43,421 nucleotides of DNA from Clostridia bacterium (lineage in GTDB: Bacteria; Bacillota; Clostridia; TANB77; CAG-508): NCBI GenBank assembly GCA_900754285.1, contig CAAECB010000044.1, positions 1-43,421 of the forward strand, read 5' to 3'. Shown piece after piece: positions 9,718 to 18,187 of the stretch. The translations under genes and the position numbers were made by a program. Position 1 is the stretch's first letter, and each line of letters starts with the position of its first letter. The notes beneath the pieces were generated by a model, which saw nothing but the letters and a program-made list of their open reading frames with translations, was not told where the DNA came from and did no database searches.

Positions 9718-10662
9718 TCAATCGTCATAAGGATTTATTACATTATACGAATCACGAGCATCTTCTTCTGTCCAACCAATAATAGCTTGTGGATATTCAT
9801 CGTTTCTAAAATAGTTATCCTTTAATTCTTGAAAAAATTTGTTTGCACTTATTTTAGAAATAACTTCTTTTCCATTTTTTGTAATTCCTTTCACATAATA
9901 ATTGACATTTACAGTATATAATGGATAACAAAATTTACAATACTTACTTTGATCAGAATTATAATACCTTGCCTCTTGTTCTGGGATAATATATACTGCT
10001 CCTTTTGAAAAATAATTTGTTCTGATTAACTGTTCATTCAAATCATTAAATTTCGATACTTTTTTGCTATTTAAAAAACTATCAATTTTTTGCTTTAATT
10101 CTTGGATTTGATTTTCATCTTTTGGATAAACACCTTTATTAACAGTAATCAACATCAAATTGTAGAAATCAGACCAATATTTTGATTTTTCTGAAGGTAC
10201 GCAAATTGTTGCCTCAGATAAAAAACCAAGTTCTTTCATTTTTTTATTATCTAATACACCATTTATCAGTTTTTCTAAATTGAAGTCACAATAATCATCC
10301 TCATATTTAGAAGTCCTCAAAAGTTTAGATTTTTTTAAACTACTATATAAATCATCATCTTTACAAAAAACCACCACAAATGGTGAATATGCTATTTTAG
10401 AATAACTTTCGTCATCTTTTTTGTCACATTCAACAATTATATCAGCAGTTTCACTAGAAGAAATTTTAATTTTATAATTTTTACCCAATTCGGTCTTATT
10501 CAAAACTACTTGGAAAGCTGACCGCATTCCTTTATGAGCATTTACAGTTAATGCCTTTCTAGGTAAGAAAAATTTAAAAGCTATGACTTCTACAAAAAAT
10601 AAAATAATTAGTATTCCCCATAGTATTATTAATCTCTTGAACCATACTTTTTTAATATTCAT
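9718..10662 (-). CDS. Membrane-anchored extracellular protein, possibly binding-protein fold; function unknown
   Basis: The protein has 314 residues. A basic start (MNIKKVWFKR) precedes one hydrophobic segment (about 11-32) with no lipobox Cys, so it is an uncleaved anchor or signal. The extracytoplasmic part begins TVNAHKGMRSAFQVVL and continues with ISSSETADIIVECD and YSPFVVVFCKD. This resembles the ligand domain of PstS/molybdate-type binding proteins (a start such as S-x-x-M, 'a-DI-v', 'spfv'), but I cannot confirm the family. Two Cys pairs occur (YCDF; YCKFCY). It begins 18 bp after the upstream gene with GGAAGGGAG before the ATG, so the two form an operon. No permease or ATPase lies beside it, which argues against a plain transporter component. 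Confidence 0.75.
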   Translation of the reverse strand: MNIKKVWFKRLIILWGILIILFFVEVIAFKFFLPRKALTVNAHKGMRSAFQVVLNKTELGKNYKIKISSSETADIIVECDKKDDESYSKIAYSPFVVVFCKDDDLYSSLKKSKLLRTSKYEDDYCDFNLEKLINGVLDNKKMKELGFLSEATICVPSEKSKYWSDFYNLMLITVNKGVYPKDENQIQELKQKIDSFLNSKKVSKFNDLNEQLIRTNYFSKGAVYIIPEQEARYYNSDQSKYCKFCYPLYTVNVNYYVKGITKNGKEVISKISANKFFQELKDNYFRNDEYPQAIIGWTEEDARDSYNVINPYDD

Positions 10663-10680
10663 AATAAGCTCCCTTCCTAA

Positions 10681-11535
10681 TTAAGAAAAATCTGCATTTC
10701 CCATAAAAGCATTTTTCAATTTTTTATCTTGAGATTTCAAAAAATCCAAACACTCTGATAATGCTATTTCTAATAATCTTTCATAATCATCATCTAAGCA
10801 TTCAAGTTGCTGTGCACAAAAATAAAAATAAATACAACTATAAAAATTAAATATTTGTTCAGAAATTTTATCAATAGAAATATTTCTTAAAGCTGAAATA
10901 CAAACAACTTTTTTTGCGAGATCAATAATCTGTACCAAATATTCATCTTCGCTTTTATCAAAAGAACAGCTCTGTGATATTGTTTCTATTTTTTTTACTA
11001 ATTTTAATGAATCCAAATACACTTTTTGGGACTCTGCATCTTTTACACTTGATTTTATTTTTTCCTCAATAACTTCATAATAATGATTCTGTCTGTTTTT
11101 TAATTTATAAATAAATTTATTAAAACATCGCATAATCCTATACTCATGTTCCATAACACCTAGTGCTGATAGCAAAACTGTTACTATAATAAATTCCCCA
11201 AGAGCAATCAAATAATCACTATTAAGATATAAAAACATTAAGCCTAAAATATCAGATACTATACCAATTGCTATAACTATAACATTTATACGTTCAACTT
11301 CGTCTCCTAAACATATATCTCCTGGTATTAGATAACGTTTATCAGCATATTCTTTTTTATAGCTACACTCATATGAAAATTTGCATTTTTCACAATCATG
11401 TAATTCAGTTGCTTTTACATCTTGAAAACAGTAATCGCCATATTCAATTTCATAAAAATTTTCTAGCCGAGAGTCTCTTTTTGACGAATCATATTTTTCC
11501 TCCTGTCTTAAATATTTAATTTTTGGTCTAATCAT
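10681..11535 (-). CDS. Membrane protein with N-terminal cysteine cluster; function unknown
   Basis: The protein has 284 residues and I do not recognise a family. An N-terminal cytoplasmic-looking part carries YCFQDVK and then CEKCKFSYECSYKKEY (CX2CX5C), which could bind a metal. Two membrane segments follow (about 84-103 and 107-125, including IVIAIGIVSDILGLMFLYL). The remaining 150 residues are charged and helical, rich in Lys, Glu and Ser (EEKIKSSVKDAESQKVYLDS), and probably cytoplasmic. It is first in the operon with the 9718 gene. AAGGAGG lies 7 bases before the ATG. The pairing of a Cys-cluster/helical membrane protein with a surface binding-like protein suggests sensing or a small complex. 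This is inference only. Confidence 0.75.
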   Translation of the reverse strand: MIRPKIKYLRQEEKYDSSKRDSRLENFYEIEYGDYCFQDVKATELHDCEKCKFSYECSYKKEYADKRYLIPGDICLGDEVERINVIVIAIGIVSDILGLMFLYLNSDYLIALGEFIIVTVLLSALGVMEHEYRIMRCFNKFIYKLKNRQNHYYEVIEEKIKSSVKDAESQKVYLDSLKLVKKIETISQSCSFDKSEDEYLVQIIDLAKKVVCISALRNISIDKISEQIFNFYSCIYFYFCAQQLECLDDDYERLLEIALSECLDFLKSQDKKLKNAFMGNADFS

Positions 11536-11588
11536 GTCATTGCCTCCTTAATCTAATCTATTTAATTTTCAATGTTCCAACACATATT

Positions 11589-11617
11589 ATATTAACATAA
11601 AATTGCTAAAAAATCAA
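11589..11617 (-). promoter_or_regulatory. Promoter of the 11535-9718 operon
   Basis: On the minus strand, -35 TTGATT (11612-11617), a 17-base spacer, and -10 TAATAT (11589-11594). It is back to back with the uvrB promoter. Confidence 0.65.
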
Positions 11618-11633
11618 TAAAAGTATAAATTTA

Positions 11634-11664
11634 TTGAAAATTCCACCAATTTGTGGTATATAAT
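11634..11664 (+). promoter_or_regulatory. Promoter of uvrB
   Basis: TTGAAA at 11634-11639, then TATATAAT at 11657-11664, giving a 17-base (TATATA) or 19-base (TATAAT) spacer. No GAAC-N4-GTTC LexA box of the Firmicutes type was seen around it. Confidence 0.65.
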
Positions 11665-11724
11665 ATAAATATGTATTTTTAATATAAGGTAATACTTATA
11701 TACCTTAAGAAAGGATTAATAAAT

Positions 11725-13683
11725 ATGTTCAAACTACATTCAGAATTCACTCCAACAGGAGACCAGCCACAAGCAATAGAATATTTATCAAAAGGAATTC
11801 AAGAAGGCAAAAAATTTCAAACTTTGCTAGGTGTTACAGGTTCAGGTAAAACTTTTACAATGGCAAATATTATAAATAAAGTGCAAAAACCAACATTAGT
11901 TTTAGCACATAATAAAACACTTGCAGGACAATTATATTCAGAATTTAAAGAATTTTTTCCAGAAAACAATGTAGAATATTTTGTAAGTTATTATGACTAT
12001 TATCAACCAGAAAGCTATATACCAAGTTCAGATACCTATATAGAAAAAGATGCCTCAATAAATGATGAAATAGATAAGTTAAGGCACTCTGCTACCCTAT
12101 CTCTTTTTGAAACAAGAGATGTAATAATTGTAGCATCTGTTTCATGTATATATGGTTTAGGTGACCCAGAAGATTATCAAGAAATGATGTTATCGTTAAG
12201 ACCTGGTATGCAAAAAAGTAGAGATAATGTACTAAAAAAATTAGTTGAAATGCAATATTCTAGAAATGAGATAGATTTTAAAAGAGGTACATTTAGGGCT
12301 AAAGGAGATATTGCAGAAATCTACCCTTCTTCTCAAAGTGAAAGTGCAGTAAGAGTTGAATTCTGGGGAGATGAAATAGAAAAAATCTCTGAAATAAATC
12401 CATTAACTGGTAAAGCAATTGGAGAAAGAAAACATATTCTTATTCCACCCGCTTCTCAATATGTAACTAAAAAGGACAAACTAGAAAAAGCAATTGAAAC
12501 AATAGAAGCGGAATTACAAGAAAGAATTAAATATTTTAAAGATAACAACAAACTTATAGAAGCTCAAAGAATTGAAGAAAGAACAAATTTTGATATAGAA
12601 ATGATGAAAGAAACAGGATTTTGCCAAGGAATAGAAAACTATTCAAGACATATTAGTGGAAGAAAGCCTGGCTCTCCCCCATTTACTTTATTTGATTATT
12701 TTCCAAAAGATTTTCTTTTACTTATAGATGAATCACATGCAACAATTCCACAGGTAAAAGCTATGTATAATGGAGATAAATCAAGAAAAGATTCATTAGT
12801 AAATTATGGTTTCCGCTTACCTTCTGCTTATGATAATAGACCACTAAAATTCGAAGAATTCGAAAAAAGAATAAATCAAGTAGTTTTTGTAAGTGCTACA
12901 CCTGCTGATTATGAAAATGAACACAGTAAAGGAAATGTTGTAGAACAAATTATTAGACCTACTGGATTGTTAGACCCTAAAATAGAAGTTAGACCTGTTG
13001 AAAATCAAATTGATAATTTAATAGAGCAAATACATGAAAGAGTCGAAAAACATGAAAGGGTTCTAGTAACAACCTTAACTAAAAAAATGGCAGAAGATTT
13101 AACATCTTATTTAAAAGGTCTAGATATTAAAGTTGCATATATGCATTCAGATACTAAAGCTTTAGAAAGAATGGAAATTATACGAAATTTACGTTTAGGT
13201 GAATTTGATGTTCTAGTTGGAATAAATCTTTTAAGAGAAGGTTTAGATATTCCTGAAGTTTCTTTAGTTGCTATTCTTGATGCAGACAAAGAAGGATTTT
13301 TACGTTCAGAACGTTCACTTATCCAAACAATAGGTAGAGCTGCAAGAAACACTGATGGTACAGTTATTATGTATGCTGATGAATTAACAGAAAGTATGGA
13401 AAAAGCTATAACAGAAACAAACCGTAGAAGAAAAATCCAAGAAGAATATAATAAAGCTCATGGTATTACACCAAAAACTATTCAAAAATCTGTTAGAGAA
13501 ACTATTAGTATTACAAAACAAGAAGATATTAGTGTAGAATATAAATTAGAGAAAAAAGAAGATATTCAAGCTACTATTTCTAAATTAACTGATGAAATGC
13601 TTCAATTTGCCAGTCAAATGGAATTTGAAAAAGCTGCTGAATTACGTGATAAGATTAAAGAATTAGAAAAGTTAATTCAATAG
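11725..13683 (+). CDS. uvrB: UvrABC system protein B (helicase-like excision repair factor)
   Basis: The protein has 652 residues, full length for UvrB. UvrB receives damaged DNA from UvrA, verifies the lesion and recruits UvrC. Walker A is [13 protein letters not shown] near 38. The beta-hairpin that clamps DNA is [20 protein letters not shown]. The DESH box is near 335 ([13 protein letters not shown]), VSATPADYE near 390, and motif [13 protein letters not shown]-terminal UVR motif ([19 protein letters not shown]) contacts UvrC. AAAGGA precedes the ATG by 9 bases. It is a single-gene unit with its own promoter and a shared terminator. It is separated from uvrA by the exporter and the 9718-11535 operon, unlike the uvrB-uvrA pair of many Firmicutes. 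Confidence 0.98.
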   Translation: MFKLHSEFTPTGDQPQAIEYLSKGIQEGKKFQTLLGVTGSGKTFTMANIINKVQKPTLVLAHNKTLAGQLYSEFKEFFPENNVEYFVSYYDYYQPESYIPSSDTYIEKDASINDEIDKLRHSATLSLFETRDVIIVASVSCIYGLGDPEDYQEMMLSLRPGMQKSRDNVLKKLVEMQYSRNEIDFKRGTFRAKGDIAEIYPSSQSESAVRVEFWGDEIEKISEINPLTGKAIGERKHILIPPASQYVTKKDKLEKAIETIEAELQERIKYFKDNNKLIEAQRIEERTNFDIEMMKETGFCQGIENYSRHISGRKPGSPPFTLFDYFPKDFLLLIDESHATIPQVKAMYNGDKSRKDSLVNYGFRLPSAYDNRPLKFEEFEKRINQVVFVSATPADYENEHSKGNVVEQIIRPTGLLDPKIEVRPVENQIDNLIEQIHERVEKHERVLVTTLTKKMAEDLTSYLKGLDIKVAYMHSDTKALERMEIIRNLRLGEFDVLVGINLLREGLDIPEVSLVAILDADKEGFLRSERSLIQTIGRAARNTDGTVIMYADELTESMEKAITETNRRRKIQEEYNKAHGITPKTIQKSVRETISITKQEDISVEYKLEKKEDIQATISKLTDEMLQFASQMEFEKAAELRDKIKELEKLIQ

Positions 13684-13722
13684 CAACAAAACAATTATTA
13701 ATTTGTGAACCATTACTTATTT

Positions 13723-13759
13723 TTTAAAGAGACATAGTTTTATTCTATGCCTCTTTAAA
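13723..13759. terminator. Bidirectional terminator between uvrB and the DUF2974 gene
   Basis: The stem TTTAAAGAGACATAG pairs with CTATGCCTCTTTAAA (one A/C mismatch) around TTTTATT. It lies between the convergent stops at 13683 and 13766, with T-rich sequence on both sides. Confidence 0.8.
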
Positions 13760-13765
13760 GTATTA

Positions 13766-14878
13766 TTATTTATTATTTACTTTTAATATATCATTTTTTG
13801 CATTTATTCTAAAATTATCTTTTCCAACTTTAACAAAAATACTTACTGCTTTATTTAATGCCTCTTTACTTTTATCATCAAGTTCCTTATAAGATTTTAT
13901 CATAGTTTTAGCATTAGTAAACCACTTTCCACTAATTTCAGAAAGAGTTTCTGCTTGTGTTGAATTTAAAACTTCAAAAAGAACACTTACAAACTGCTCC
14001 CTTTGTTCTGGTGTAACTTCTTTTATCCAATTACTAATAGTTTGGTCTATAAACTCACTAGAATTTGTAAATTCATCTTTAACAAACTTATCTCCTAATA
14101 CTTGCCAACTATATAAATCATGTTGCATTATTCCTGTTTGAGTACTTTCTAAAATAGTTATTTTCTCTTTATGATTTAATAATCTTCCTATAATAGAAGT
14201 TTGAGGCATAAATGTTTGTATTTTATTTAAAATATTTGTATATTCCTCTGTTTCTACTATATTTTCACTAAATCCTGGTCCATCATTATTATAAACTGTA
14301 ACAATTTTATCTTGAACACTTGAGTCACAAAATGCAGAAGCATAAATTGCTAAATTTCCTCCTTTAGAATGTCCACCTACAAGTATTTTTAATTTTTGAT
14401 TATCATATTTTTTCGCTATTTTATTTAAATAATTTACTGCATCTATTTGTGAAGGTACTGTGTCACTAAAACACATATTTAAGTCTTCCCTCCACCCTAT
14501 TATTGTATTATCTGTTCCTCTATATGCTACATATATATAATCATCTGGTAAGTGAATTGTAATTGCTGAAAATTGTTTTTCTTGTTCTACATCTATTTTG
14601 TTTATAAAATCCGAAATATATAAATTTCCAAATCTTTGACTATTAGCTAATACTGGATATAAATCTACATCTTCTTTTTGTAAGATTCTTGCTGTTGTTC
14701 CTTTTTTATTATAACGTTCATAACTTTCTCTTATAGTTATTTTTTCATCATTTTCCATTATTTTTTCATCTAATGGAAAATATGAAAAACGTGCTAAAAT
14801 CAAATTATCTATTTCATTAAATTCTGTTTTTGTTAATGGTATATCTCTCCATTGCATATAATCAAAAATATTTGCCAT
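13766..14878 (-). CDS. DUF2974 (Mbeg1-like) alpha/beta-hydrolase family protein
   Basis: The protein has 370 residues. It opens ANIFDYMQWRDIPLTKTEFN, the start typical of the DUF2974/Mbeg1-like family. It carries a lipase-type nucleophile elbow GGHSKGGNLA near residue 171 (GxSxG), preceded by YVAYRGTDNTIIGWREDL and followed by NNDGPGF. No signal peptide or membrane segment is seen, so it is probably cytoplasmic. The family is related to lipase-3-like hydrolases, but its substrate is unknown. GGAAAGGAAG precedes the ATG. It is monocistronic by layout. Confidence 0.85.
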   Translation of the reverse strand: MANIFDYMQWRDIPLTKTEFNEIDNLILARFSYFPLDEKIMENDEKITIRESYERYNKKGTTARILQKEDVDLYPVLANSQRFGNLYISDFINKIDVEQEKQFSAITIHLPDDYIYVAYRGTDNTIIGWREDLNMCFSDTVPSQIDAVNYLNKIAKKYDNQKLKILVGGHSKGGNLAIYASAFCDSSVQDKIVTVYNNDGPGFSENIVETEEYTNILNKIQTFMPQTSIIGRLLNHKEKITILESTQTGIMQHDLYSWQVLGDKFVKDEFTNSSEFIDQTISNWIKEVTPEQREQFVSVLFEVLNSTQAETLSEISGKWFTNAKTMIKSYKELDDKSKEALNKAVSIFVKVGKDNFRINAKNDILKVNNK

Positions 14879-14906
14879 AACTTATCTCTTCCTTTCCTTT
14901 TTTGAT

Positions 14907-14935
14907 ATTTTATCATATTAAATCTTTATAAACAA
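14907..14935 (-). promoter_or_regulatory. Possible promoter of the DUF2974 gene
   Basis: On the minus strand, TTGTTT (14930-14935), a 17-base spacer, and TAAAAT (14907-14912). A second candidate -35 TTGACA lies slightly upstream (14944-14955 region) with a poorer -10. Confidence 0.45.
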
Positions 14936-14996
14936 GTAATTTTTATGTCAAAATAGATTTATTTTCATATTATATTTTGAAAGGATTGTGATATAT

Positions 14997-15695
14997 ATGG
15001 ATTATGAATTATTAATGAATGGAAATGTTAAAATTGGCCAAAAAGCTCCAGATTTCGAGGCTATTACAACTTGTGGTAATATATCTCTAAATGATTATAA
15101 AGGTAAATGGTTAGTTTTATTTTCTCATCCTGGTGATTTTACTCCTGTCTGTACAACTGAAATGATTGCATTTACAAGAGCTCATACATATTTTAAAAAC
15201 TTAAATACAGAATTGTTAGGTTTAAGTATTGATTCAAATGCATCTCATTTAGCTTGGATATATGATATCTATTGTAGAACAGGTATACAAATTTCTTTTC
15301 CAATTATTGCTGACAGAAGCGGCGAAATAGCAAGGAAATACGGTATGATTTCAAATGATATAAGTACTACAGAAACAGTGCGAAATGTCTTTATAATAGA
15401 CCCTAATGGGATAGTAAGAACAATATTGATATATCCAATGAATGTAGGAAGATTTATTCCAGAAATACTTAGAATTATCCAAGCTTTGCAAATGGCAGAT
15501 TGTGCAAAAGGCTCAACTGCTGCTAATTGGATTCCAAATCAACCAGTAATTATTTCTCCACCAAAAACTTTTTGTGAATTACAAGAAAGACAACAAGAAA
15601 TTCTAAAAAATAGAAATGGTATAAATTGGTATTTAAGTTTTAAAGAACCTCCAAAAAATTGTATAGATAATGGTAATTCAAATTGTATTGAATAA
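14997..15695 (+). CDS. Peroxiredoxin, Prx6 / archaeal-type family
   Basis: The protein has 232 residues. Peroxiredoxins reduce hydrogen peroxide and organic peroxides by a reactive Cys. The active-site segment is FSHPGDFTPVCTTE (peroxidatic Cys near residue 50). It is followed by the family's GLSIDSNASHLAW and, later, VRNVFIIDPNGIVRTILIYP. The length and the long C-terminal extension (with TAANWIPNQPV) fit the Prx6-like group found in archaea and anaerobes. Extra Cys near 155 and 200 could serve as resolving residues. I place the start at the ATG 14997, eleven bases after AAAGGA, rather than the GTG at 14988, which is too close. The last 12 residues are rich in Asn and Cys. Confidence 0.93.
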   Translation: MDYELLMNGNVKIGQKAPDFEAITTCGNISLNDYKGKWLVLFSHPGDFTPVCTTEMIAFTRAHTYFKNLNTELLGLSIDSNASHLAWIYDIYCRTGIQISFPIIADRSGEIARKYGMISNDISTTETVRNVFIIDPNGIVRTILIYPMNVGRFIPEILRIIQALQMADCAKGSTAANWIPNQPVIISPPKTFCELQERQQEILKNRNGINWYLSFKEPPKNCIDNGNSNCIE

Positions 15696-15748
15696 AATTT
15701 CTAAATATGTGCATCATATTATTATCAAGACTGAAAGGAATGATGAAC

Positions 15749-15916
15749 ATGGAAGGAAATCAAAAAATACACTGTAATGTTGAGACTTGTAAATATAATG
15801 ATTATAATAAAAACAAGTGTACTTTAACTGCTATCCAAGTAACTCCAACACAAAATTGTAAATCTAAAAAAGCTGATGAATCAATGTGTTCTAGTTATGA
15901 AAATGAGAAGGATTAA
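15749..15916 (+). CDS. DUF1540 domain Cys-rich small protein
   Basis: A 55-residue protein with the DUF1540 layout: IHCNVETCKYNDYNKNKCTL, then a variable part, then NCKSKK and MCSSYE. The six Cys suggest metal binding or disulfides. DUF1540 proteins are common in clostridia, often as tandem domains; here there is one. The ATG at 15749 lies nine bases after GAAAGGA. The gene follows the peroxiredoxin by 53 bp on the same strand and may be co-transcribed. Its stop codon lies inside the terminator loop. The function of the family is not known to me. Confidence 0.85.
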   Translation: MEGNQKIHCNVETCKYNDYNKNKCTLTAIQVTPTQNCKSKKADESMCSSYENEKD

Positions 15917-15930
15917 TTACCTTCTCATTT
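15901..15930. terminator. Bidirectional terminator between DUF1540 gene and smpB
   Basis: AAATGAGAAGG (15901-15911) pairs with CCTTCTCATTT (15920-15930) around ATTAATTA, with T residues following on plus. The plus-strand stop lies in the loop and the smpB stop abuts it. Confidence 0.85.
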
Positions 15931-16392
15931 TTACATATTCCTATTTTTTAATTGATATGCTATTTGCCTTTCCGCATCTTTTTTTGCTAAATCTTGACGT
16001 TTATCATACAATTTTTTACCTTTGCCAACACCTAACTCTACTTTTACTAAATCTCCTTTAAAATATAAACTGATTGGAATTAGAGAATATCCTTTTTGTT
16101 TTATAAGACCAATTAATTTTGCTATTTCGCGTTTATTAAGTAATAATTTTCTATCTCTTAAAGGATCTTTATTAAAAATATTACCTTGTTCATATGGACT
16201 AATATGCATCCCTACTATAAATACTTCTCCATTTTTTATAATGGCATAAGTGTCTTTTAGATTTACTTTTCCCTGTCTTATAGATTTTATTTCTGTACCT
16301 GATAATACTATTCCTGCTTCTATTTTTTCTTCTATATTGTAGTTATGATATGCTGTTGGATTCTTGGAAATTTGTTTTATTGTATTATTCAT
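15931..16392 (-). CDS. smpB: SsrA (tmRNA)-binding protein SmpB
   Basis: The protein has 153 residues, the usual SmpB size. SmpB carries tmRNA to ribosomes stalled on broken messages in trans-translation. Family motifs are [36 protein letters not shown] and [10 protein letters not shown], with a basic C-terminal tail ([17 protein letters not shown]) that mimics the tRNA anticodon arm. The ATG at 16392 is preferred over an upstream start at 16455: GAAAGG precedes it, and the promoter lies inside the longer reading. The tmRNA gene itself was not seen in the window. Confidence 0.96.
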   Translation of the reverse strand: MNNTIKQISKNPTAYHNYNIEEKIEAGIVLSGTEIKSIRQGKVNLKDTYAIIKNGEVFIVGMHISPYEQGNIFNKDPLRDRKLLLNKREIAKLIGLIKQKGYSLIPISLYFKGDLVKVELGVGKGKKLYDKRQDLAKKDAERQIAYQLKNRNM

Positions 16393-16426
16393 CAAAATTT
16401 CATTCCTTTCATTTTTGCTTAATTGC

Positions 16427-16455
16427 AGTATATCAAAAAAATGGAATAAAATCAA
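16427..16455 (-). promoter_or_regulatory. Promoter of smpB
   Basis: On the minus strand, TTGATT (16450-16455), a 17-base spacer, and TATACT (16427-16432), 35 bp before the smpB ATG. Confidence 0.75.
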
Positions 16456-16501
16456 CTTTTACATTGTAGAAAAGTTTGTTCGCTTTCTAATATTTACTTT
16501 T

Positions 16502-16924
16502 TTAGTCATCATTAGAAGTGCGAATTTGAGAACCATAATACCATACTAATGCAACTATTGCTATTCCAGCAATACCAATTATAAGCCAAGTCCAAGCTGT
16601 TGAACTCATTCCCATAAAGGTTGAATTAGTTGTTGCTGTTCTTGTTGCAGTATAATTACTATTATTTGTTCTATTATTATTTTGTGTCATTCCACTGTTA
16701 TCCTTATTCTCCATTGCATTTTCTGCTGAACCTGTAACACCTTTTGTAGTATTTGCAATGTCTTTAGCTCCATCTTCTATAGCATTTTCTGCACCACCTA
16801 CAGCATCTCTTACACCATTTGCTGCATCTTGAAGCATACTTCCATCATTATTTGCAAAACAAACGGAAAATGAAAAAATACCTATTGTCAATATTGCAAA
16901 AATAACTAACATTTTTTTATACAT
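16502..16924 (-). CDS. Small exported protein with C-terminal membrane anchor
   Basis: The protein has 140 residues. A signal peptide occupies about 1-25 (MYKKMLVIFAILTIGIFSFS, then VCFA). A helical, Ala/Gly/Asp-rich region with internal repeats follows (ANGVRDAVGGAENAIEDGAK ... GVTGSAENAMEN). Then come an Asn/Thr-rich low-complexity stretch, a membrane segment (about 112-130, WTWLIIGIAGIAIVALVWYY) and a short tail. AAGGAGGG lies seven bases before the ATG; an upstream ATG at 16945 would place that site inside the gene. The same plan (signal, low complexity, C-terminal anchor) is seen in the next gene upstream. No family recognised. Confidence 0.75.
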   Translation of the reverse strand: MYKKMLVIFAILTIGIFSFSVCFANNDGSMLQDAANGVRDAVGGAENAIEDGAKDIANTTKGVTGSAENAMENKDNSGMTQNNNRTNNSNYTATRTATTNSTFMGMSSTAWTWLIIGIAGIAIVALVWYYGSQIRTSNDD

Positions 16925-17049
16925 GAAAAATCCCTCCTTATTCATAGAATTACATTATTAGTATTTATTTTTTTATTAAAAAATATGTATGTAAAAAAAT
17001 ATATAAATGGGTTATTTTTTCAAAATTTGAAGACTTTTCCTAAAATGTA

Positions 17050-17083
17050 AAAAAGACCCAATTTTACTTGAATCTTTTTTACT
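17050..17083 (-). terminator. Terminator of the Ser/Thr/Asn-rich protein gene
   Basis: On minus the sequence reads AAAAAAGATTCAA, GTAAAA, TTGGGTCTTTTTT. It is a stem with two T-G wobbles ending in a T run, just past the stop at 17086. Confidence 0.7.
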
Positions 17084-17085
17084 CA

Positions 17086-17514
17086 TTATTTATTAATTTT
17101 TAGAATAATTGCTATTGCTAATAATATTAATAATATTCCAACTGCAATTAATAAAATATTTAAAATACCTGAAATGCCTAATTCTGAATTTGGAGAATAG
17201 TTAGAAACAGTTGTTGAAGCTGTATTATCAGCTACACCAGTATAATTTTCGAATGATGTTGCATTTCCTGTACTTTCTGTATCATCATAACTAGTATTGC
17301 TTGTTGTATTATAACTTGAATTAGTAGTATTAGTAGTATTTGTTGTAGAATTACTTGTATTGCCTGAATAACTTTCATCTTCTGAATAACTTGTTGAATT
17401 TTGTGTTGAATTACTAGTATTTTCAGTTTCTACAGCTTTTACATTTACCATAAATGCAGATACAATTAATAAAATACAAGTTATAAAAATTATTTTTAAT
17501 TTTTTTGTTTTCAC
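17086..17514 (-). CDS. Ser/Thr/Asn-rich exported protein with C-terminal anchor
   Basis: The protein has 142 residues. A signal peptide occupies about 1-28 (basic MKTKKLK, then IIFITCILLIVSAFMVNVKA). About 80 residues of almost pure Ser, Thr, Asn and Tyr follow (TSNSTTNTTNTTNSS), then ELGISGILNILLIAVGILLI as a membrane segment and a KINK tail. This looks like a surface stalk or a glycosylation target. GTG start: AGGAGG lies nine bases before the GTG at 17514. It has its own promoter and terminator. It shares its architecture, not its sequence, with the protein at 16502. No family recognised. Confidence 0.75.
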   Translation of the reverse strand: MKTKKLKIIFITCILLIVSAFMVNVKAVETENTSNSTQNSTSYSEDESYSGNTSNSTTNTTNTTNSSYNTTSNTSYDDTESTGNATSFENYTGVADNTASTTVSNYSPNSELGISGILNILLIAVGILLILLAIAIILKINK

Positions 17515-17566
17515 TTTGCATTACCTCCTAAAATATAAAAAGTTTTATCATTTGATTGACAGTAAT

Positions 17567-17596
17567 ATAATACCACAATTACCAAAAACTTGTCTA
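17567..17596 (-). promoter_or_regulatory. Promoter of the Ser/Thr/Asn-rich protein gene
   Basis: On the minus strand, TAGACA (17591-17596), an 18-base spacer, and TATTAT (17567-17572). Confidence 0.55.
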
Positions 17597-17666
17597 GTAA
17601 TTTTTTAAAAATTATAAAATTAATATATTCTAATTTTCGTACATCTCAAAAATTCAATTCATTGGA

Positions 17667-17700
17667 AAAGCTCCTCTCCTAATTTAAAGAGAAGAGCTTT
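17667..17700 (-). terminator. Hairpin after the 17732-18112 gene
   Basis: AAAGCTCCTCTC pairs with GAGAAGAGCTTT with one mismatch and a 10-base loop. On minus only TTTTCC follows, so it is a weak-to-moderate terminator. Confidence 0.6.
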
Positions 17701-17731
17701 GCGCATTTTCGTATTCTAAGGATGTTCTTTT

Positions 17732-18112
17732 TCACGCTGGGCATCTGAATTTTTTGGCTTTAGCAATTTCTTCATCAATTTCTTTCTGTTTAGTTGGATT
17801 TTTAATAGATTGAAGAAATTCTATAATTAATTGATTACCTATTGGCTCTTGTAATGTGTACTTTCCAGGCAGTTCTAAACCACCTATTTTAGCTTGAGCT
17901 TGTATAAAAGTATATACTGGATTCTGATATACATATTCAGAAACTCCAATACCTTCTGATATTTCAAAACTCAAAATTCCATTCTCATTATATGAGCCTT
18001 GAATATAATCATAAGCCATAACTCCCTCAAAGTTTCCATCCTGAAATATTACATAACCTGTAGCACAAACTTTCGGATGCCGTACAACAATAGAATAATA
18101 AATTTTACGCAT
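17732..18112 (-). CDS. Hypothetical protein, 126 residues
   Basis: No family recognised. The protein starts MRKIYYSIVVRHPKVCATGY and looks like a mixed alpha/beta cytoplasmic domain. Short beta-strand-like segments (GYVIFQDGNFEGVMAYDYI) come first and a Lys/Glu helix ends it (NPTKQKEIDEEIAKAKKF). There is no signal peptide or membrane segment. GGAGG lies six bases before the ATG at 18112. It lies 75 bp downstream of the DnaB-like gene on the same strand and could be its operon partner. Confidence 0.7.
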   Translation of the reverse strand: MRKIYYSIVVRHPKVCATGYVIFQDGNFEGVMAYDYIQGSYNENGILSFEISEGIGVSEYVYQNPVYTFIQAQAKIGGLELPGKYTLQEPIGNQLIIEFLQSIKNPTKQKEIDEEIAKAKKFRCPA

Positions 18113-18187
18113 GATTTTCCTCCATTTTTAATTTAAAACAGCGTTTTTATATTGGTTACATATTTATATATTAACATAAATTTGTTC

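Noticed and set aside
11640..11724. LexA/SOS box before uvrB
   Set aside because: No GAAC-N4-GTTC-like palindrome; only a weak 6-bp AAGGTA/TACCTT repeat downstream of the -10.
13107..13352. Minus-strand ORF inside uvrB
   Set aside because: It lies entirely within conserved uvrB coding sequence and has no ribosome site.
14881..14996. PerR-type operator before the peroxiredoxin
   Set aside because: No TTATAAT-N-ATTATAA-like palindrome could be identified; the region is simply AT rich.
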